Counted from the stretch's first letter, positions 1 to 9,587 are shown. The stretch is 64,000 bases of DNA from Halalkalicoccus sp. CGA53 (GCF_036429475.1 NZ_CP144125.1:3613521-3677520); one strand, 5' to 3'. Notes: generated by a model from the sequence alone, not told the origin. Numbers and translations are program-made.

Positions 1-829
1 GGCGATCCGGTCGCTCGAACGTGGGGCCGCCCTCGGCGCGCTCCTGATGGTCGGGCTGCTCGGCGTCAACCTCGTCGGTCTCTACCTCTCGAACAGCCGT
101 GCGAGCTGGCTCGCCGCCGGCGTCGGGGTCACGATCTACGCCGCGTACAGCCTCCTCGACTGGCGGGCGGTCCCGGTCGCGGCCGTCGGGATCGCGATCC
201 TCGTCCCCGCCTTCCTCGTCGGGATCTACCTCTCGATCGTCCCGATCGACCCGGCCAACCGGTTCGAGCTCTGGCGGGCGAGCCTCTCGGCGATCCGGGA
301 GAACCCGACGCTCGCCGGCCAGGGGATCGTCAGCACCAGCGATGTGATCGCCCCGTACGTCCCCGACGGGATCGGGCAGCCGAGCCCGCACAACTCGTAT
401 CTCTCGATATGGATCCGGACGGGACTGCTCGGCGTCGCCGCCTACACGCTTCTGATCTTCGGCTCGATCCTCCACGGCCTCGCGAAGGCCCGGACCGTCG
501 ACGTGGCCGCGCTCGCGCTCGCCTGTGGGTTCGCCGTGAGTCAGTTCTTCGAGGCGTACACGCTCTATCACACCGGCCCCGGCTCGGTCATCGGCGCGCT
601 GGCGTTCGGCTACCTGATCGCGAGCGTCGCGGAGCCCGATCGGTTCGACGCCGCCGCCTCGGACGCGCCGACGGGCGACGAGCGCAGGGTCGAGGCACCC
701 TCGCTCGCCGACCTCTCGGGCGATCGCCGTCCGGCCGGGGTCGACCGGTCGTTCGAGCGGGGCGAGGGTGGTCGCTCGGCGCGCGGTGGCGAGTCGACGA
801 CCGACGGTGGCCTGTCGACGAGACGGTGA
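1..829 (+). CDS. O-antigen ligase-like membrane protein (5' truncated by window)
   Basis: The reading frame is open from the first bases of the window, so this is the C-terminal part of a longer gene. It shows several hydrophobic segments, an NSRASWLA motif and a PHNSYLSIWIRTG motif, which together are typical of the Wzy_C / O-antigen ligase family that joins or polymerises lipid-linked glycans on the outer face of the membrane. The last 60 or so residues are hydrophilic and Arg/Asp/Glu-rich, probably a cytoplasmic tail. The uppP gene lies 45 nt downstream on the same strand, which suits a role in surface glycan assembly. Substrate and exact reaction cannot be read from sequence. Confidence 0.8.
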   Translation, partial: AIRSLERGAALGALLMVGLLGVNLVGLYLSNSRASWLAAGVGVTIYAAYSLLDWRAVPVAAVGIAILVPAFLVGIYLSIVPIDPANRFELWRASLSAIRENPTLAGQGIVSTSDVIAPYVPDGIGQPSPHNSYLSIWIRTGLLGVAAYTLLIFGSILHGLAKARTVDVAALALACGFAVSQFFEAYTLYHTGPGSVIGALAFGYLIASVAEPDRFDAAASDAPTGDERRVEAPSLADLSGDRRPAGVDRSFERGEGGRSARGGESTTDGGLSTRR

Positions 830-874
830 CGGGAACCGGATGCGTTTTCACTCCCTCCCGAGTGTGCGTAGACG

Positions 875-1699
875 ATGAGTCTGCGTGAGCTGGTCGTCGC
901 CGTCCTCGCCGGGGTCGTCCAGGGGATCGTCGAGTGGCTGCCGATCTCCAGCACCGGGAACGTCTCGCTCTTCCTGACCGTGATGGGCGTCTCGCCCGAG
1001 GTCGCCGTACAGCTCGCGCTCTTCCTCCAGGTTGGGACGACGCTCTCGGCGGCGGTCTACTACCGCGAGACGATCCGCGAGGCGGTCGCCGCCGCGCCGG
1101 GCTGGCGACCCGAGGGTGCGTTCGTCGGCCCGAACGCCGACACGACGTTCGTCGTCGTCGCCTGTGCGATGACGGGTCTGATCGGCATCCCGATCTACGT
1201 GCTCCTGATCGACCTCGCCAGCGACCTCACCGGTGGGCTGTTCGTCGCCGTCATCGGCGTGTTGCTGGTGCTCACCGGTCTCCTCCAGCGGGCGACCGAG
1301 GCGATCGGCCTCGGGGAGAAAGAGCGGCCGAACCTGCTCGACGCGGTGCTCGTCGGGGCGGTGCAGGGGCTCTCCATTCTCCCCGGCGTGTCGCGCTCGG
1401 GGACCACCGCGAGCGTGCTGCTCTTTCGGGGTCACGGCGGGCCCTCGGCGTTTCGGCTCTCGTTTCTCCTCTCGATCCCGGCCGGCCTCGGCGCGGGCGT
1501 CCTGATCGTCCTCGACACCGGCGGCGTGCCGACGAACACCGGTCTCGAGGCGTTCTTCGCGCTCGTCACGAGCGCGGTCGTCGGCTACGTCGTGATCGAC
1601 GCGCTGATGCGCATCGTCCACACGATCGAGTTCTGGATCGTCTGTCTCGCCCTCGGCGGGCTCTGTATCCTCGGCGGCGGACTCACCGTCGTCCTCTAG
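875..1699 (+). CDS. uppP: Undecaprenyl-diphosphatase family protein UppP/BacA
   Basis: This 274-residue multi-spanning membrane protein carries the two family signatures: QGIVEWLPISSTG near residues 16-28 and PGVSRSGTT near residues 172-180. The family dephosphorylates polyprenyl diphosphate so the lipid carrier can be reused. In archaea the likely substrate is dolichyl or polyprenyl diphosphate rather than undecaprenyl diphosphate. The first motif ends in STGN, where bacterial enzymes usually have STGH. Length is normal for the family. A TATA-like GCGTTTTC lies about 30 nt upstream of the ATG, so the gene probably has its own promoter as well as following the glycan-ligase gene. Confidence 0.88.
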   Translation: MSLRELVVAVLAGVVQGIVEWLPISSTGNVSLFLTVMGVSPEVAVQLALFLQVGTTLSAAVYYRETIREAVAAAPGWRPEGAFVGPNADTTFVVVACAMTGLIGIPIYVLLIDLASDLTGGLFVAVIGVLLVLTGLLQRATEAIGLGEKERPNLLDAVLVGAVQGLSILPGVSRSGTTASVLLFRGHGGPSAFRLSFLLSIPAGLGAGVLIVLDTGGVPTNTGLEAFFALVTSAVVGYVVIDALMRIVHTIEFWIVCLALGGLCILGGGLTVVL

Positions 1700-1939
1700 T
1701 CCGTAGAACGGGCTCGTCGGTCTCCTTCTCGTCGGAACAGGGCGGTCCGTGTGACCGCTCCCACGACAGGCCCGGAAATCCCGGCCCCTCCCCGGGTGAG
1801 TGATGGAGCCGTCCGGTAAAAGTACCCACAGATCGTTCAGCGCGTTCTGCCGGAGCCATCCCCGATTAAGCGGATGTTAACCGGCGCTCGTGTCGCCGAA
1901 AGCGACACGGTTTACGGCGTCGGCGACGAGCGAAGGGAC

Positions 1940-2956
1940 ATGTGGGTGCTCGTCTGGTACGCGGTCGTCGGCGCCGTCTGTACGGCGCTCATCTGGCGGG
2001 CCAGCGGGCTCCTCGAGGGATCGGCCGAACGCCTCGCGCTCCACTACGGGCTCCCCGCGATCGTCCAGGGGGCGGTGATCGTCGCCATCGGCTCCAGCAT
2101 GCCTGAACTGCTCACCGCGATCATCGCCCCGCTCGTCCACGACGAGTTCGAACTCGGCGTCGGCGTCATCGTCGGCTCCGCCATCTTCAACGTACTGGTC
2201 ATCCCGGCGGCCGCCGCGCTCGCGAGCGAGGGTGGGCTCTCCTCGGGCCGCGAGGTCGTCTACAAGGAGGCGCAGTTCTACATGCTCGCGGTCGCCGTCT
2301 TCCTGCTCATGTGCTCGTTCGCCGTGATCTACTACCCCGTCGACGGGGCGGGAACCCCTCTCGGCGGGACGATCACCCGCGAGCTCGCGCTCATCCCGGT
2401 CGCAACCTACGGGCTCTACGTCTTCATCCAGTACTCGGATACGATGGACCACGAGCCGGAGCCGCTGACCGAACGGATCGACGTCCGCAGGGAGTGGCTC
2501 CTGCTGCTCCTGAGCTTCGCCGTGATCGCGGTCGCGGTGGAGGGCCTCGTCCGGATGGCAATCGGGTTGGGAGAGATCTTCGACACCCCGAGCTTCATCT
2601 GGGGGCTCACCGTGATCGCCGCGGCGACGAGCCTCCCCGACGCGTTCGTCTCGATCGCCGCCGCGAAACGCGAACACGACGTCACCAGCATCGCGAACGT
2701 CTTCGGCTCGAACGTCTTCGACCTGCTGGTGGCGGTCCCCGCCGGCGTGCTCGTCGCGGGCGCGGCCGCCATCGACTTCTCACAGGCGATCCCCCTGATC
2801 GGCTTCCTCATGTTCGGCACGGTCGTCCTCTTCACCCTCCTGCGAACCGAGTTCGTCCTCGAACCGTGGGAGGCGTACGTCCTCCTGGGGCTCTACGCGG
2901 TCTTCGTCGTCTGGGTCCTCCTGGAGACCGTCGGGTTCACCGGCGTCATGCTCTAA
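1940..2956 (+). CDS. Sodium/calcium exchanger family (CaCA) membrane protein
   Basis: The product has about ten hydrophobic segments in two inverted repeats. Each repeat carries an alpha motif: GSSMPELLTA followed by GSAIFNV in the first half, and AAATSLPDAFVS followed by GSNVFDLLVA in the second. These acidic, small-residue motifs form the cation site of the CaCA superfamily, which exchanges Ca2+ or another cation for Na+, H+ or K+. I start at the ATG at 1940 (MWVLVWY). An upstream in-frame ATG at 1874 would add 22 polar residues and remove the usual immediate membrane entry. The ion specificity is not visible. Confidence 0.87.
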   Translation: MWVLVWYAVVGAVCTALIWRASGLLEGSAERLALHYGLPAIVQGAVIVAIGSSMPELLTAIIAPLVHDEFELGVGVIVGSAIFNVLVIPAAAALASEGGLSSGREVVYKEAQFYMLAVAVFLLMCSFAVIYYPVDGAGTPLGGTITRELALIPVATYGLYVFIQYSDTMDHEPEPLTERIDVRREWLLLLLSFAVIAVAVEGLVRMAIGLGEIFDTPSFIWGLTVIAAATSLPDAFVSIAAAKREHDVTSIANVFGSNVFDLLVAVPAGVLVAGAAAIDFSQAIPLIGFLMFGTVVLFTLLRTEFVLEPWEAYVLLGLYAVFVVWVLLETVGFTGVML

Positions 2957-2993
2957 CGGGCACCGTTTTCTCCCCCCACCCCCTCCGCCCGGT

Positions 2994-4217
2994 ATGACCG
3001 CGACGAGCACGGTCGAACTCCAGGGCCACATCATCGACTCCGGGATGATGGGCCGGTGTTTCGGGATCGTGATGGACATGGGCGGCTCCTTCGAGATCGA
3101 GGCGTTCGAGATCGGACGGCGAAAGGACGAGGAGACGTACGCGCGGATGGCCGTCACCGCCGAGACCGAGGGCGAGCTGCGTGCAATCCTCCACCAGCTC
3201 CACCAGAACGGCGCGACGCTCGAATCGCCCACCGACGCCGTCGTCGAGCCCGCCCCGGACGACCGGGTGGTCCCCCCCGGCTTCTACTCTACCACCAACC
3301 ACCCCACCGAGATCCGATTCGAGGGCGAGTGGATCTCCGTACAGAACATCGAGATGGACTGTGCGATCGTCGTCGACCCCGAGGAGCCCCGGGCGTACAC
3401 GAAGACGCTCACGATGGTCGAGGGGGGCGATCTCGTCGTCACGGGCGAGACCGGCATTCGGGTGAGCCCGCCCGAGCGCCCGAGGGACCGCGAGGGCGCG
3501 TTCGGATTCATGCAGGGCGGGATCTCGAGCGAGCGGCCCTCCCGGTCGCTCATCGGGAACGTCGCGGAGGCCGTCAGGGCGACTCGCGAGGCGGATGGGA
3601 AGATCGTCGTCGTCCCCGGTCCGGCGGTCGTCCACGCCGGCGCGCGCAACGACCTCGCGGCACTCGTTCGCGAGGGGTTCGTCGACGCGATTAGCGCGGG
3701 CAACGGGTTCGCGGTCCACGACCTCGAACGCGACCGTTTTGGCACCTCGCTCGGCCTCGACGCCGAGACGCTCGATCACCCCCGGGGCGGCCACACCCAC
3801 CACATCTACACGATCAGCGAGGTGATCCGGGCGGGCGGGATCGAACCCGCGGTCGAGTCGGGACTGATCGAGAGCGGTGTGATGTACGAGTGCGTACGCA
3901 ACGAGGTTCCGTACGTGCTCGCGGGCTCGATCCGCGACGACGGCCCGCTGCCGGACACCATCACGGACGCAGTGGAGGCCCAGAACGCGATCAGAGAACA
4001 GGTCCGCGACGCCGATCTCGTACTGATGCTCGCGACGATGCTCCACTCCGTCGCGGTCGGGAACTGCCTCCCCTCGACGACGCGCGTCGTCTGTGTGGAC
4101 ATCAACCCGGCGACGGTCACCCAGCTCGTGGACAGGGGGAGCGCGCAGGCTGCAGGACTGGTGACCGACATCGGCACGTTCGTCCCGCTGCTCGCAGACG
4201 AGCTGCTCGATCGGTAG
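2994..4217 (+). CDS. TIGR00300-family protein, archaeal ornithine cyclodeaminase type
   Basis: This 407-residue protein matches the archaeal TIGR00300 group. Residues 1-100 form the LOR/SDH conserved domain (VELQGHIIDSGMMGR, then a TYARM segment). The rest is a nucleotide-binding region with a PGPAVVHAG loop, a GGHTHHIYTISE segment and a LPSTTRVVCVDINP stretch. Relatives in methanogens and the C-terminal part of cyanobacterial bifunctional arginine dihydrolases make proline from ornithine, so ornithine to proline plus ammonia is the best functional guess. I infer this from family membership only. It sits alone, 37 nt after the exchanger gene. Confidence 0.75.
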   Translation: MTATSTVELQGHIIDSGMMGRCFGIVMDMGGSFEIEAFEIGRRKDEETYARMAVTAETEGELRAILHQLHQNGATLESPTDAVVEPAPDDRVVPPGFYSTTNHPTEIRFEGEWISVQNIEMDCAIVVDPEEPRAYTKTLTMVEGGDLVVTGETGIRVSPPERPRDREGAFGFMQGGISSERPSRSLIGNVAEAVRATREADGKIVVVPGPAVVHAGARNDLAALVREGFVDAISAGNGFAVHDLERDRFGTSLGLDAETLDHPRGGHTHHIYTISEVIRAGGIEPAVESGLIESGVMYECVRNEVPYVLAGSIRDDGPLPDTITDAVEAQNAIREQVRDADLVLMLATMLHSVAVGNCLPSTTRVVCVDINPATVTQLVDRGSAQAAGLVTDIGTFVPLLADELLDR

Positions 4218-4260
4218 GGACCCGCCGCACCCATATCCCTCGGGGCCGAAGGACGGACGA

Positions 4261-6129
4261 ATGGTCCGCTCGCTCCGGTCGGTCGCCCTCCCCCTCGCGG
4301 TCGTCGCCTGCTGTCTCGGAGCGAGCATCGCGGTTCTCGGCCGACCCGGCGCCTCGGTCTACGTGCGCACGCTGCCACCCGTCGTGGTACTCGGAACGCT
4401 CGCCTACATCGCGCTGGAAGGTCGCGAACCGATCTCGGAGGTGCCGAGGCTCCCCCGATCCGTCTCGGTCACGCTCCCGAGCGTCGTCCTCCTCGGCTCG
4501 GCCGCGCTCCTCGTCTCGGGGGTTCTCGCGGGCGGTCGCGACACGGGCTTTCACCTCGCAAGCGTGCTGCTCGGCTCTCTTGTACTCCTCCAAGTCACGT
4601 TCGTACGTGAGCGGGACCTCTCGGTTCCGGTCCTCCTCTCGCAGGTGCTCGCGCTCGCGATCGCGGTCCGCCTCACGGTGCTGCTGACGACGCCCGGCTA
4701 CGTCGGGCTCGACACCTGGTCGCACATGCCGACGTACGTTTCCGGGATCCTCGCCGAGGGATCACTCGAGACCCTGGAGGGGAACAAGTACTACTTCGCG
4801 CCGCTCTATCACCTCCTGATCGTCGCCACGGCACTCGCTGGCGACCTTCCGGTTCGGCTCGCGGCCGTCCTCTCGGTCGGACTCGTCGTGCCGGTCGCGA
4901 CGACGCTCCTGACCTACCTCCTCGGACGGACGCTGCTCACGGTCCGGTGGGCGACGTTCGCCGCGAGCGCGTTCGCCCTCTCGGGGCCCGCGGTCCTCTG
5001 GGGGATCTACCCGGTGCCGACGAGCATGGGCCTCGTGCTCGCCCTCGCGCTGTTCGTCTCGCTGCTCCGAATCGTACAGGTGGGCTACCGGTTCGAGGAA
5101 CTGACGCTGTTCGCGACGCTCTTCGGCGCGCTGGTGCTCACCCACCAGGTCTCCTCCGCGGTCGCCGCGACGATCGTCGCGGCGGCGGTCCTCGCACAGC
5201 TCTCGCTGGTGCTCTCTCGACTCATCGCCCGAAGCCGGCCACGACCGGTGAACGTCCTCCCCCTGTTCGTCCCGTTCGTCGTGGTACTCCTCGCCGTCTG
5301 GACCGTGACCCCGTTCACGGGGACCGAACTCTCGTTTCTCGACCGGAGTCTGCTCTTCCTCCGGGAGACGCTCGGAACCGAGGCGGGCTGGCTCACGCCC
5401 GCGATCGAACTCCGCGACCCGGAGGCCGACTACGCGCTTCGGCCGCCCGAAGACTGGACCTACTACGTCGAGGGCGTCGGGCTGCTCGCGCTCTCGCTTC
5501 TCGGAGTACTCGGAGCGTTCGTCGCGCTCGGGAGGCGGGCACACGCCCCGCTCTCGGTCATCTTCGCGGCGGGCGCGCTCGGAACCGTTGCGGTGGTCAC
5601 CCCCGCGCTCGGCCTGGAGAACTTCCTCCCGAGCCGGTGGATCGCGTTCCTCCTCGCCCCGCTTTCCGTCCTCGCCGCTGCCGGCCTCGCCTGGCTCCGC
5701 CCGCGGCTCTCGCCCGCGCCCGCGCTCGTGCTGTTCGTGGCGCTCTGTCTCGTGCTCCCGGGAGCGATGGTGCTCTCGACGCCCGGAACCGTCGAGGACC
5801 CGACGTTCGAGGAGCGCGTCGTCTTCTCCTTCTCGGAGTCCGAACTCGCGGCGGTCGAGACGCTCGGCGAGCGGACCTCGACGCGACTGGGTACCGACTT
5901 CCTCTACGCCGAGGTGTTCGGCCGGACGGGGAGCGCTCCCTCGGACATCGCCGCCCCGGAAGGAGCCGACCAGGAGGTGATCCTCTACCGCGATGCCGCG
6001 GCCGAGCGCCCGGCGCTCTACGACGACGTCGGCGCCGACATCTACGCGACGACGCTCGTCGAGGACAGCTACTGCGCCGAGCGATCGGTCGCTTACGACA
6101 GCGGCTCCGTCAGGGCGTGCGTGGCATAG
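4261..6129 (+). CDS. Large multi-spanning membrane protein, possible GT-C glycosyltransferase
   Basis: This 622-residue protein has roughly a dozen hydrophobic helices covering residues 5-500 and a soluble C-terminal region of about 120 residues. A DTWSHMP motif lies in the first long loop (around residue 150), a place where GT-C glycosyltransferases keep an acidic catalytic motif. PLYHLL and LPSRWIAFLLAPL segments also resemble that fold. The C-terminal tail has two cysteines (SYCAERS and RACVA). It may act on lipid-linked sugars at the cell surface, in keeping with the glycan genes at the start of the window, but no specific family was recognised. Confidence 0.65.
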   Translation: MVRSLRSVALPLAVVACCLGASIAVLGRPGASVYVRTLPPVVVLGTLAYIALEGREPISEVPRLPRSVSVTLPSVVLLGSAALLVSGVLAGGRDTGFHLASVLLGSLVLLQVTFVRERDLSVPVLLSQVLALAIAVRLTVLLTTPGYVGLDTWSHMPTYVSGILAEGSLETLEGNKYYFAPLYHLLIVATALAGDLPVRLAAVLSVGLVVPVATTLLTYLLGRTLLTVRWATFAASAFALSGPAVLWGIYPVPTSMGLVLALALFVSLLRIVQVGYRFEELTLFATLFGALVLTHQVSSAVAATIVAAAVLAQLSLVLSRLIARSRPRPVNVLPLFVPFVVVLLAVWTVTPFTGTELSFLDRSLLFLRETLGTEAGWLTPAIELRDPEADYALRPPEDWTYYVEGVGLLALSLLGVLGAFVALGRRAHAPLSVIFAAGALGTVAVVTPALGLENFLPSRWIAFLLAPLSVLAAAGLAWLRPRLSPAPALVLFVALCLVLPGAMVLSTPGTVEDPTFEERVVFSFSESELAAVETLGERTSTRLGTDFLYAEVFGRTGSAPSDIAAPEGADQEVILYRDAAAERPALYDDVGADIYATTLVEDSYCAERSVAYDSGSVRACVA

Positions 6130-6200
6130 TCTATCATTAATAGTCATTATAGATATGGGGTCACTACCCCAGCGTTTAAAATGATTAATCGTTATGTTTA
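6127..6200. promoter_or_regulatory. AT-rich terminator/promoter region before the isocitrate lyase operon
   Basis: The stop codon of the upstream membrane gene opens an AT-rich stretch in a GC-rich genome. It contains AGTCTATCATT at 6128-6138, which recurs exactly after the isocitrate lyase gene at 7507-7517, a GGGGTCACTACCCC palindrome around 6157-6170, and a TATA-like TTTAAA at 6175-6180. I read the first element as transcription termination and the later part as the promoter of the small ORF and isocitrate lyase gene. Confidence 0.5.
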
Positions 6201-6301
6201 TGGTCCGGTTCCCGGTCCTCGGAGACGTGGCAGATGATCCCCGTATGACCGGCGTCCGCGGCACAGGCACAGCACGACGATCACGCAACCCACGACACGA
6301 C

Positions 6302-6442
6302 ATGTACACCGACACCGAAAACACGGGCGTTCCGGCCGTTCCGCGGCTGAGCGCCGAGACGAGGCGGAGAGACCGGACGACGCGCAGGGAGGACTTAGAG
6401 GAGCTGGTCTGGAGCCACCGGATCGGCGAGGAGAACAACTGA
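6302..6442 (+). CDS. 46-residue basic/acidic small protein upstream of aceA
   Basis: A short frame starts at the ATG at 6302 and ends one nucleotide before the isocitrate lyase start. An earlier in-frame ATG at 6194 would give 82 residues. The product is very polar ([20 protein letters not shown]), with an Arg-rich middle and an acidic C-terminus. It has no membrane segment and no recognised family. The one-nucleotide spacing to aceA suggests one transcript and translational coupling, so it could be a leader or a small partner protein. Whether it is translated cannot be judged from sequence alone. Confidence 0.45.
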   Translation: MYTDTENTGVPAVPRLSAETRRRDRTTRREDLEELVWSHRIGEENN

Positions 6443-6443
6443 G

Positions 6444-7502
6444 ATGATCGGACCGGACACGGACACGACGACGAGAGAGCTAGAGAACCCGGCAGGACGG
6501 AGGTTCCGGGAGATGCTCGACGAACAGACGTTCGTCTTCGCCCCCGGGATCTACCACGCGCTCGACGCCCGGCTGGCGGACATGACCGGCCACGACGCCG
6601 TCTACATGAGCGGCTACTCCACCGTGCTCGGCCAGTTCGGCTTCCCCGACCTGGAGATGGTGACGATGACCGAGATGGTCGAGAACGCCTCGCGGATCGT
6701 CGACGCATCGACGCTCCCCGTGATCGCCGACTGCGATACGGGCTACGGCGGCATCCACAACGTCCGGCGCGCGGTGCGCGAGTACGAGAAGGCCGGCGTC
6801 GCCGCCGTCCACATCGAGGACCAGACGACGCCGAAGCGCTGTGGTCACATCGCCGGCAAGCAGATCGTCTCGCGCGAGCAGGCGGGAGCGCGCTTCGAGG
6901 CGGCGATCGACGCCCGCCAGTCCGAGGACACGGTGATCATCGCCCGCACGGACGCCTACGGCTCCGCCAACGGCGACTGGGAGGAACACCTCGAACGGGG
7001 GCGCATCTACGCCGACGCGGGCGTGGACCTCGTCTGGCCGGAGATGCCAGATCCCAGCAGGCAGGACGCCGCCAGGTACGCGGAGACGATCCACGAGACC
7101 CACCCGGATCTCGACCTCGCGTTCAACTACTCCTCGTCGTTCGCGTGGGGAGAGCAGGACGATCCCCTGACGTTCCAGGAGCTGGGCGAGCTCGGCTACA
7201 AGTACGTCTTCATCACGCTGTTCGCGCTGCACTCCGGCGCGCACGCCGTCTACGAGGACTTCGAGCGGCTCGCCGAGGAGGACGAGCGCGCGCAGTTCGA
7301 TCTCGAAGAGCGCTACATCGGTCACCCGACGGAGTCCCACCACGAGCTCTCGCAGGTGAGCCGGTACCAGGACGTCGAGATGCGCTTCGACGGGGAGGCG
7401 AGGGCACGGATCGAGGGGTCGGAAGGGTTCGCCGAGGACAGGGACACCCTCCAGACGGCCGAAGAGGAACGGGAGGAGCCGCCGACAGCCGACGACGACT
7501 GA
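6444..7502 (+). CDS. aceA: Isocitrate lyase (ICL/PEP mutase superfamily)
   Basis: This 352-residue protein has the superfamily barrel motifs: SGYS around residue 55, DCDTGYGG around residue 94, EDQ around residue 125, and a catalytic loop [10 protein letters not shown] near residues 130-139 whose KxCGH core is the isocitrate lyase / 2-methylisocitrate lyase active-site signature. Length fits the short haloarchaeal isocitrate lyases. The enzyme would split isocitrate to glyoxylate and succinate in the glyoxylate bypass. No malate synthase gene is adjacent, so 2-methylisocitrate lyase or another C-C lyase of the family remains possible. The C-terminus is highly acidic. The small ORF upstream probably shares its promoter. 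Confidence 0.8.
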   Translation: MIGPDTDTTTRELENPAGRRFREMLDEQTFVFAPGIYHALDARLADMTGHDAVYMSGYSTVLGQFGFPDLEMVTMTEMVENASRIVDASTLPVIADCDTGYGGIHNVRRAVREYEKAGVAAVHIEDQTTPKRCGHIAGKQIVSREQAGARFEAAIDARQSEDTVIIARTDAYGSANGDWEEHLERGRIYADAGVDLVWPEMPDPSRQDAARYAETIHETHPDLDLAFNYSSSFAWGEQDDPLTFQELGELGYKYVFITLFALHSGAHAVYEDFERLAEEDERAQFDLEERYIGHPTESHHELSQVSRYQDVEMRFDGEARARIEGSEGFAEDRDTLQTAEEEREEPPTADDD

Positions 7503-7506
7503 GCGC

Positions 7507-7526
7507 AGTCTATCATTTTTTTTTTC
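7507..7526 (+). terminator. Oligo-T terminator after aceA
   Basis: A run of ten T residues (7516-7525) directly follows the aceA stop codon and is preceded by AGTCTATCATT, the same 11 nt found at the end of the gene upstream of aceA. T-rich tracts are the usual archaeal termination signal, and a run this long is rare in this GC-rich sequence. Confidence 0.7.
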
Positions 7527-7607
7527 CGGTACTGATCGGCAATAGGTGGCGAAGATACAAACAGCTAATAAAAGTCGAGCCCTAGATGCGACCGTAGCGG
7601 TGTCTCA

Positions 7608-8558
7608 ATGGTAAGGAAGACGCAAGTGGCGACGAGCAAGGCGATTCAGCGACAGACCGGCAAGACCTTCTACTTCGCGACGAGGCTCCTGCCGGAGCGC
7701 GTCCGCCACGCGACGTACGTCCTCTACGCGTTTTTCAGGCTCGCCGACGAGGTCGTCGACGACGCCGAGGGCGTCCCCCCGGAGACGCAGTACGAACAGC
7801 TCGAGATCCTCAGAGCGGAGGCGCTCGGAGAGCGCGAGCCGGAGAGCGAGGTGCTGGAGGCGTTCTGTGAGCTCCGCGAGCGCTACGGCATCACCGACGA
7901 GGACGTACGGGTGTTCGTCGACGCGATGGCGACCGACATCGAGAAGTCCCGGTACGCCACCTACGACGAACTCGAGGCGTACATGAACGGCTCGGCGTCC
8001 GCCGTCGGCCGGATGATGACCGCCGTGATGCAGCCCGAGGAGCCCGAACGGGCGCTCCCGCACGCGACGACGCTCGGCGAGGCGTTCCAGATGACGAACT
8101 TCCTGCGCGACGTACGAGAGGACATCCGGGACAGGGATCGGATCTACCTGCCGGGGGACACCCTCGCACGCCACGGGGTCACCGAGGAACAGATCCAGGA
8201 GTACAGGATGGACGAGTCGTTCGCCGCGGTGATGTGCGAGGAACTGCTCAGAACGGAGCGGCTCTACCGCGAGGGCGTGCGCGGGATCAAGTACCTTCCC
8301 GAGGACTGTCAGTTCCCCGTCCTGCTCGCCTCGGTGCTCTACGCCGAACACCACCGCCTGATCAGGGAGATAGGTTACGACGTGCTCATGAACGAACCCG
8401 ACCTAGGCACGCTCAGGAAGGTCGCGCTGTTGCTCAGGACGAAGTGGCACTGGCGGCGGAGCCGGGACCCCGAGTACGTGTTTCGGAAGGTGAGCGCGGT
8501 GCCCTCCCCCCCGGAGCCGAGTCACGGCCGCCACGGCGAGGGGCTTCCGACCCGCTAG
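7608..8558 (+). CDS. crtB: Phytoene synthase
   Basis: This 316-residue squalene/phytoene synthase family protein has the first Asp-rich motif in the form ADEVVDD (around residues 47-53) and the second as NFLRDVREDIRDR (around residues 164-176). It condenses two geranylgeranyl diphosphates to phytoene, the first committed step toward lycopene and bacterioruberin. An AT-rich stretch including TAATAAAA lies about 40 nt upstream. Its stop codon overlaps that of cruF on the other strand in a shared CTAG (8555-8558). The pathway genes lyeJ and crtD lie about 3 kb further on. Confidence 0.95.
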   Translation: MVRKTQVATSKAIQRQTGKTFYFATRLLPERVRHATYVLYAFFRLADEVVDDAEGVPPETQYEQLEILRAEALGEREPESEVLEAFCELRERYGITDEDVRVFVDAMATDIEKSRYATYDELEAYMNGSASAVGRMMTAVMQPEEPERALPHATTLGEAFQMTNFLRDVREDIRDRDRIYLPGDTLARHGVTEEQIQEYRMDESFAAVMCEELLRTERLYREGVRGIKYLPEDCQFPVLLASVLYAEHHRLIREIGYDVLMNEPDLGTLRKVALLLRTKWHWRRSRDPEYVFRKVSAVPSPPEPSHGRHGEGLPTR

Positions 8559-9460
8559 CGCGAGAGAGGCGTCCCAGGAACGGGGAGCACGTCGAAGTCG
8601 AACCAGTCGCTTCTGAGCAGCACGCCCGCGAGTCCCGCCGCGAGCGCGAACGGCACCCAGTTTCCGAAGTAGAGGTTCACCAGCCCCCAGAACAGCAGGA
8701 AGCTCACGAGGTCGTCGAGCAGGAACGGACAGGTCGCGAGCCGCGCCCTCACCCTCCGGCGATCGAACGCGGCCTGGATGAGCGTGACCGCGACCGCACC
8801 CGAGAGCAGCCAGCCGGCGTAGTTGATCGCGGGAACGCCGTAGTAGAACCCTGGAGAGTCCCACGCCCAGAAGCCCAGCGCCACGGCACCCGGATCGAGG
8901 ATCAGGTCGAGAGCGATCACACAGGCGAGCGTGAGCGCGAACCGCCTCGGGAGGGAGGCGTCGCCCGCGAACAGCAGCACGAGCAGGAAGCTGTTGAGCA
9001 GGATCGGGAAGTAGAACACCGGCAGCCCGAGCGGGACGAGGTCGAAGAGCATCGGGCCGAGATCTAACCGATAGGAGAACTCGCCGTAGGGGTAGCCGGT
9101 GAGCACGCCGGCGAGCTCGATACCCCAGGTGAACAGCGCGAGCAGCCCCAGCCCTGCGAGCGCCCTGCGTGAGACCACGGGGAGCAGGCCAGCGATCAGC
9201 GGCGAGACCATCACGAGGTTCGCGGCGATGATCAGATACGGGTTCATCGCCAGTTCGGGGGGGAGCAGTCCGTGTCTGCCGGCGATCAGCAGCGCGACGC
9301 CCACCAGCGGAAACGTGACGGCGATGGTGAAACGGTTGTGGAGGACGGTCTCCTCCAGAACACTCTCGACCCGTCGCCGGGGAACCCGGTGGGAGAGGAC
9401 CTCGCTCACGCTCTCACGTCCCGACTCGTCGTCATCGGTGACCGTTCGGCTCGCCCGCAC
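8555..9460 (-). CDS. cruF: Bisanhydrobacterioruberin hydratase CruF (carotenoid hydratase)
   Basis: This is a membrane protein of about 300 residues with seven to eight hydrophobic helices. Motifs include GYPYGEFSYRLDLGPMLFDLVPLG and a later LDLILDPGAVALGFWAW segment, the pattern of the CruF / carotenoid 1',2'-hydratase (DUF422) family. In haloarchaea CruF adds water to bisanhydrobacterioruberin to give bacterioruberin, the C50 red pigment. The start used is a GTG at 9460, and another GTG at 9409 is possible. The gene is convergent with crtB and divergent from the MoaD-like gene. Elsewhere cruF usually lies directly beside lyeJ and crtD, but here it is separated from them. Confidence 0.88.
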   Translation of the reverse strand: MRASRTVTDDDESGRESVSEVLSHRVPRRRVESVLEETVLHNRFTIAVTFPLVGVALLIAGRHGLLPPELAMNPYLIIAANLVMVSPLIAGLLPVVSRRALAGLGLLALFTWGIELAGVLTGYPYGEFSYRLDLGPMLFDLVPLGLPVFYFPILLNSFLLVLLFAGDASLPRRFALTLACVIALDLILDPGAVALGFWAWDSPGFYYGVPAINYAGWLLSGAVAVTLIQAAFDRRRVRARLATCPFLLDDLVSFLLFWGLVNLYFGNWVPFALAAGLAGVLLRSDWFDFDVLPVPGTPLSR

Positions 9461-9587
9461 TTAGCGTCACTCGTTTCGGCCGGGGTCGATCACCGGGGGA
9501 TCCACTGGTGAGGAGGCCCATCCGATCCCCGGGATACCGAACATGTTCGCGAGTCCGTACTCGGTTGAGGGGAGCGTACGGGCGGCC

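Noticed and set aside
4762-6708. A 648-codon minus-strand frame opposite the large membrane protein
   Set aside because: Arg/Ser/Glu-rich antisense frame crossing the AT-rich gap; the plus-strand protein has clear membrane helices.
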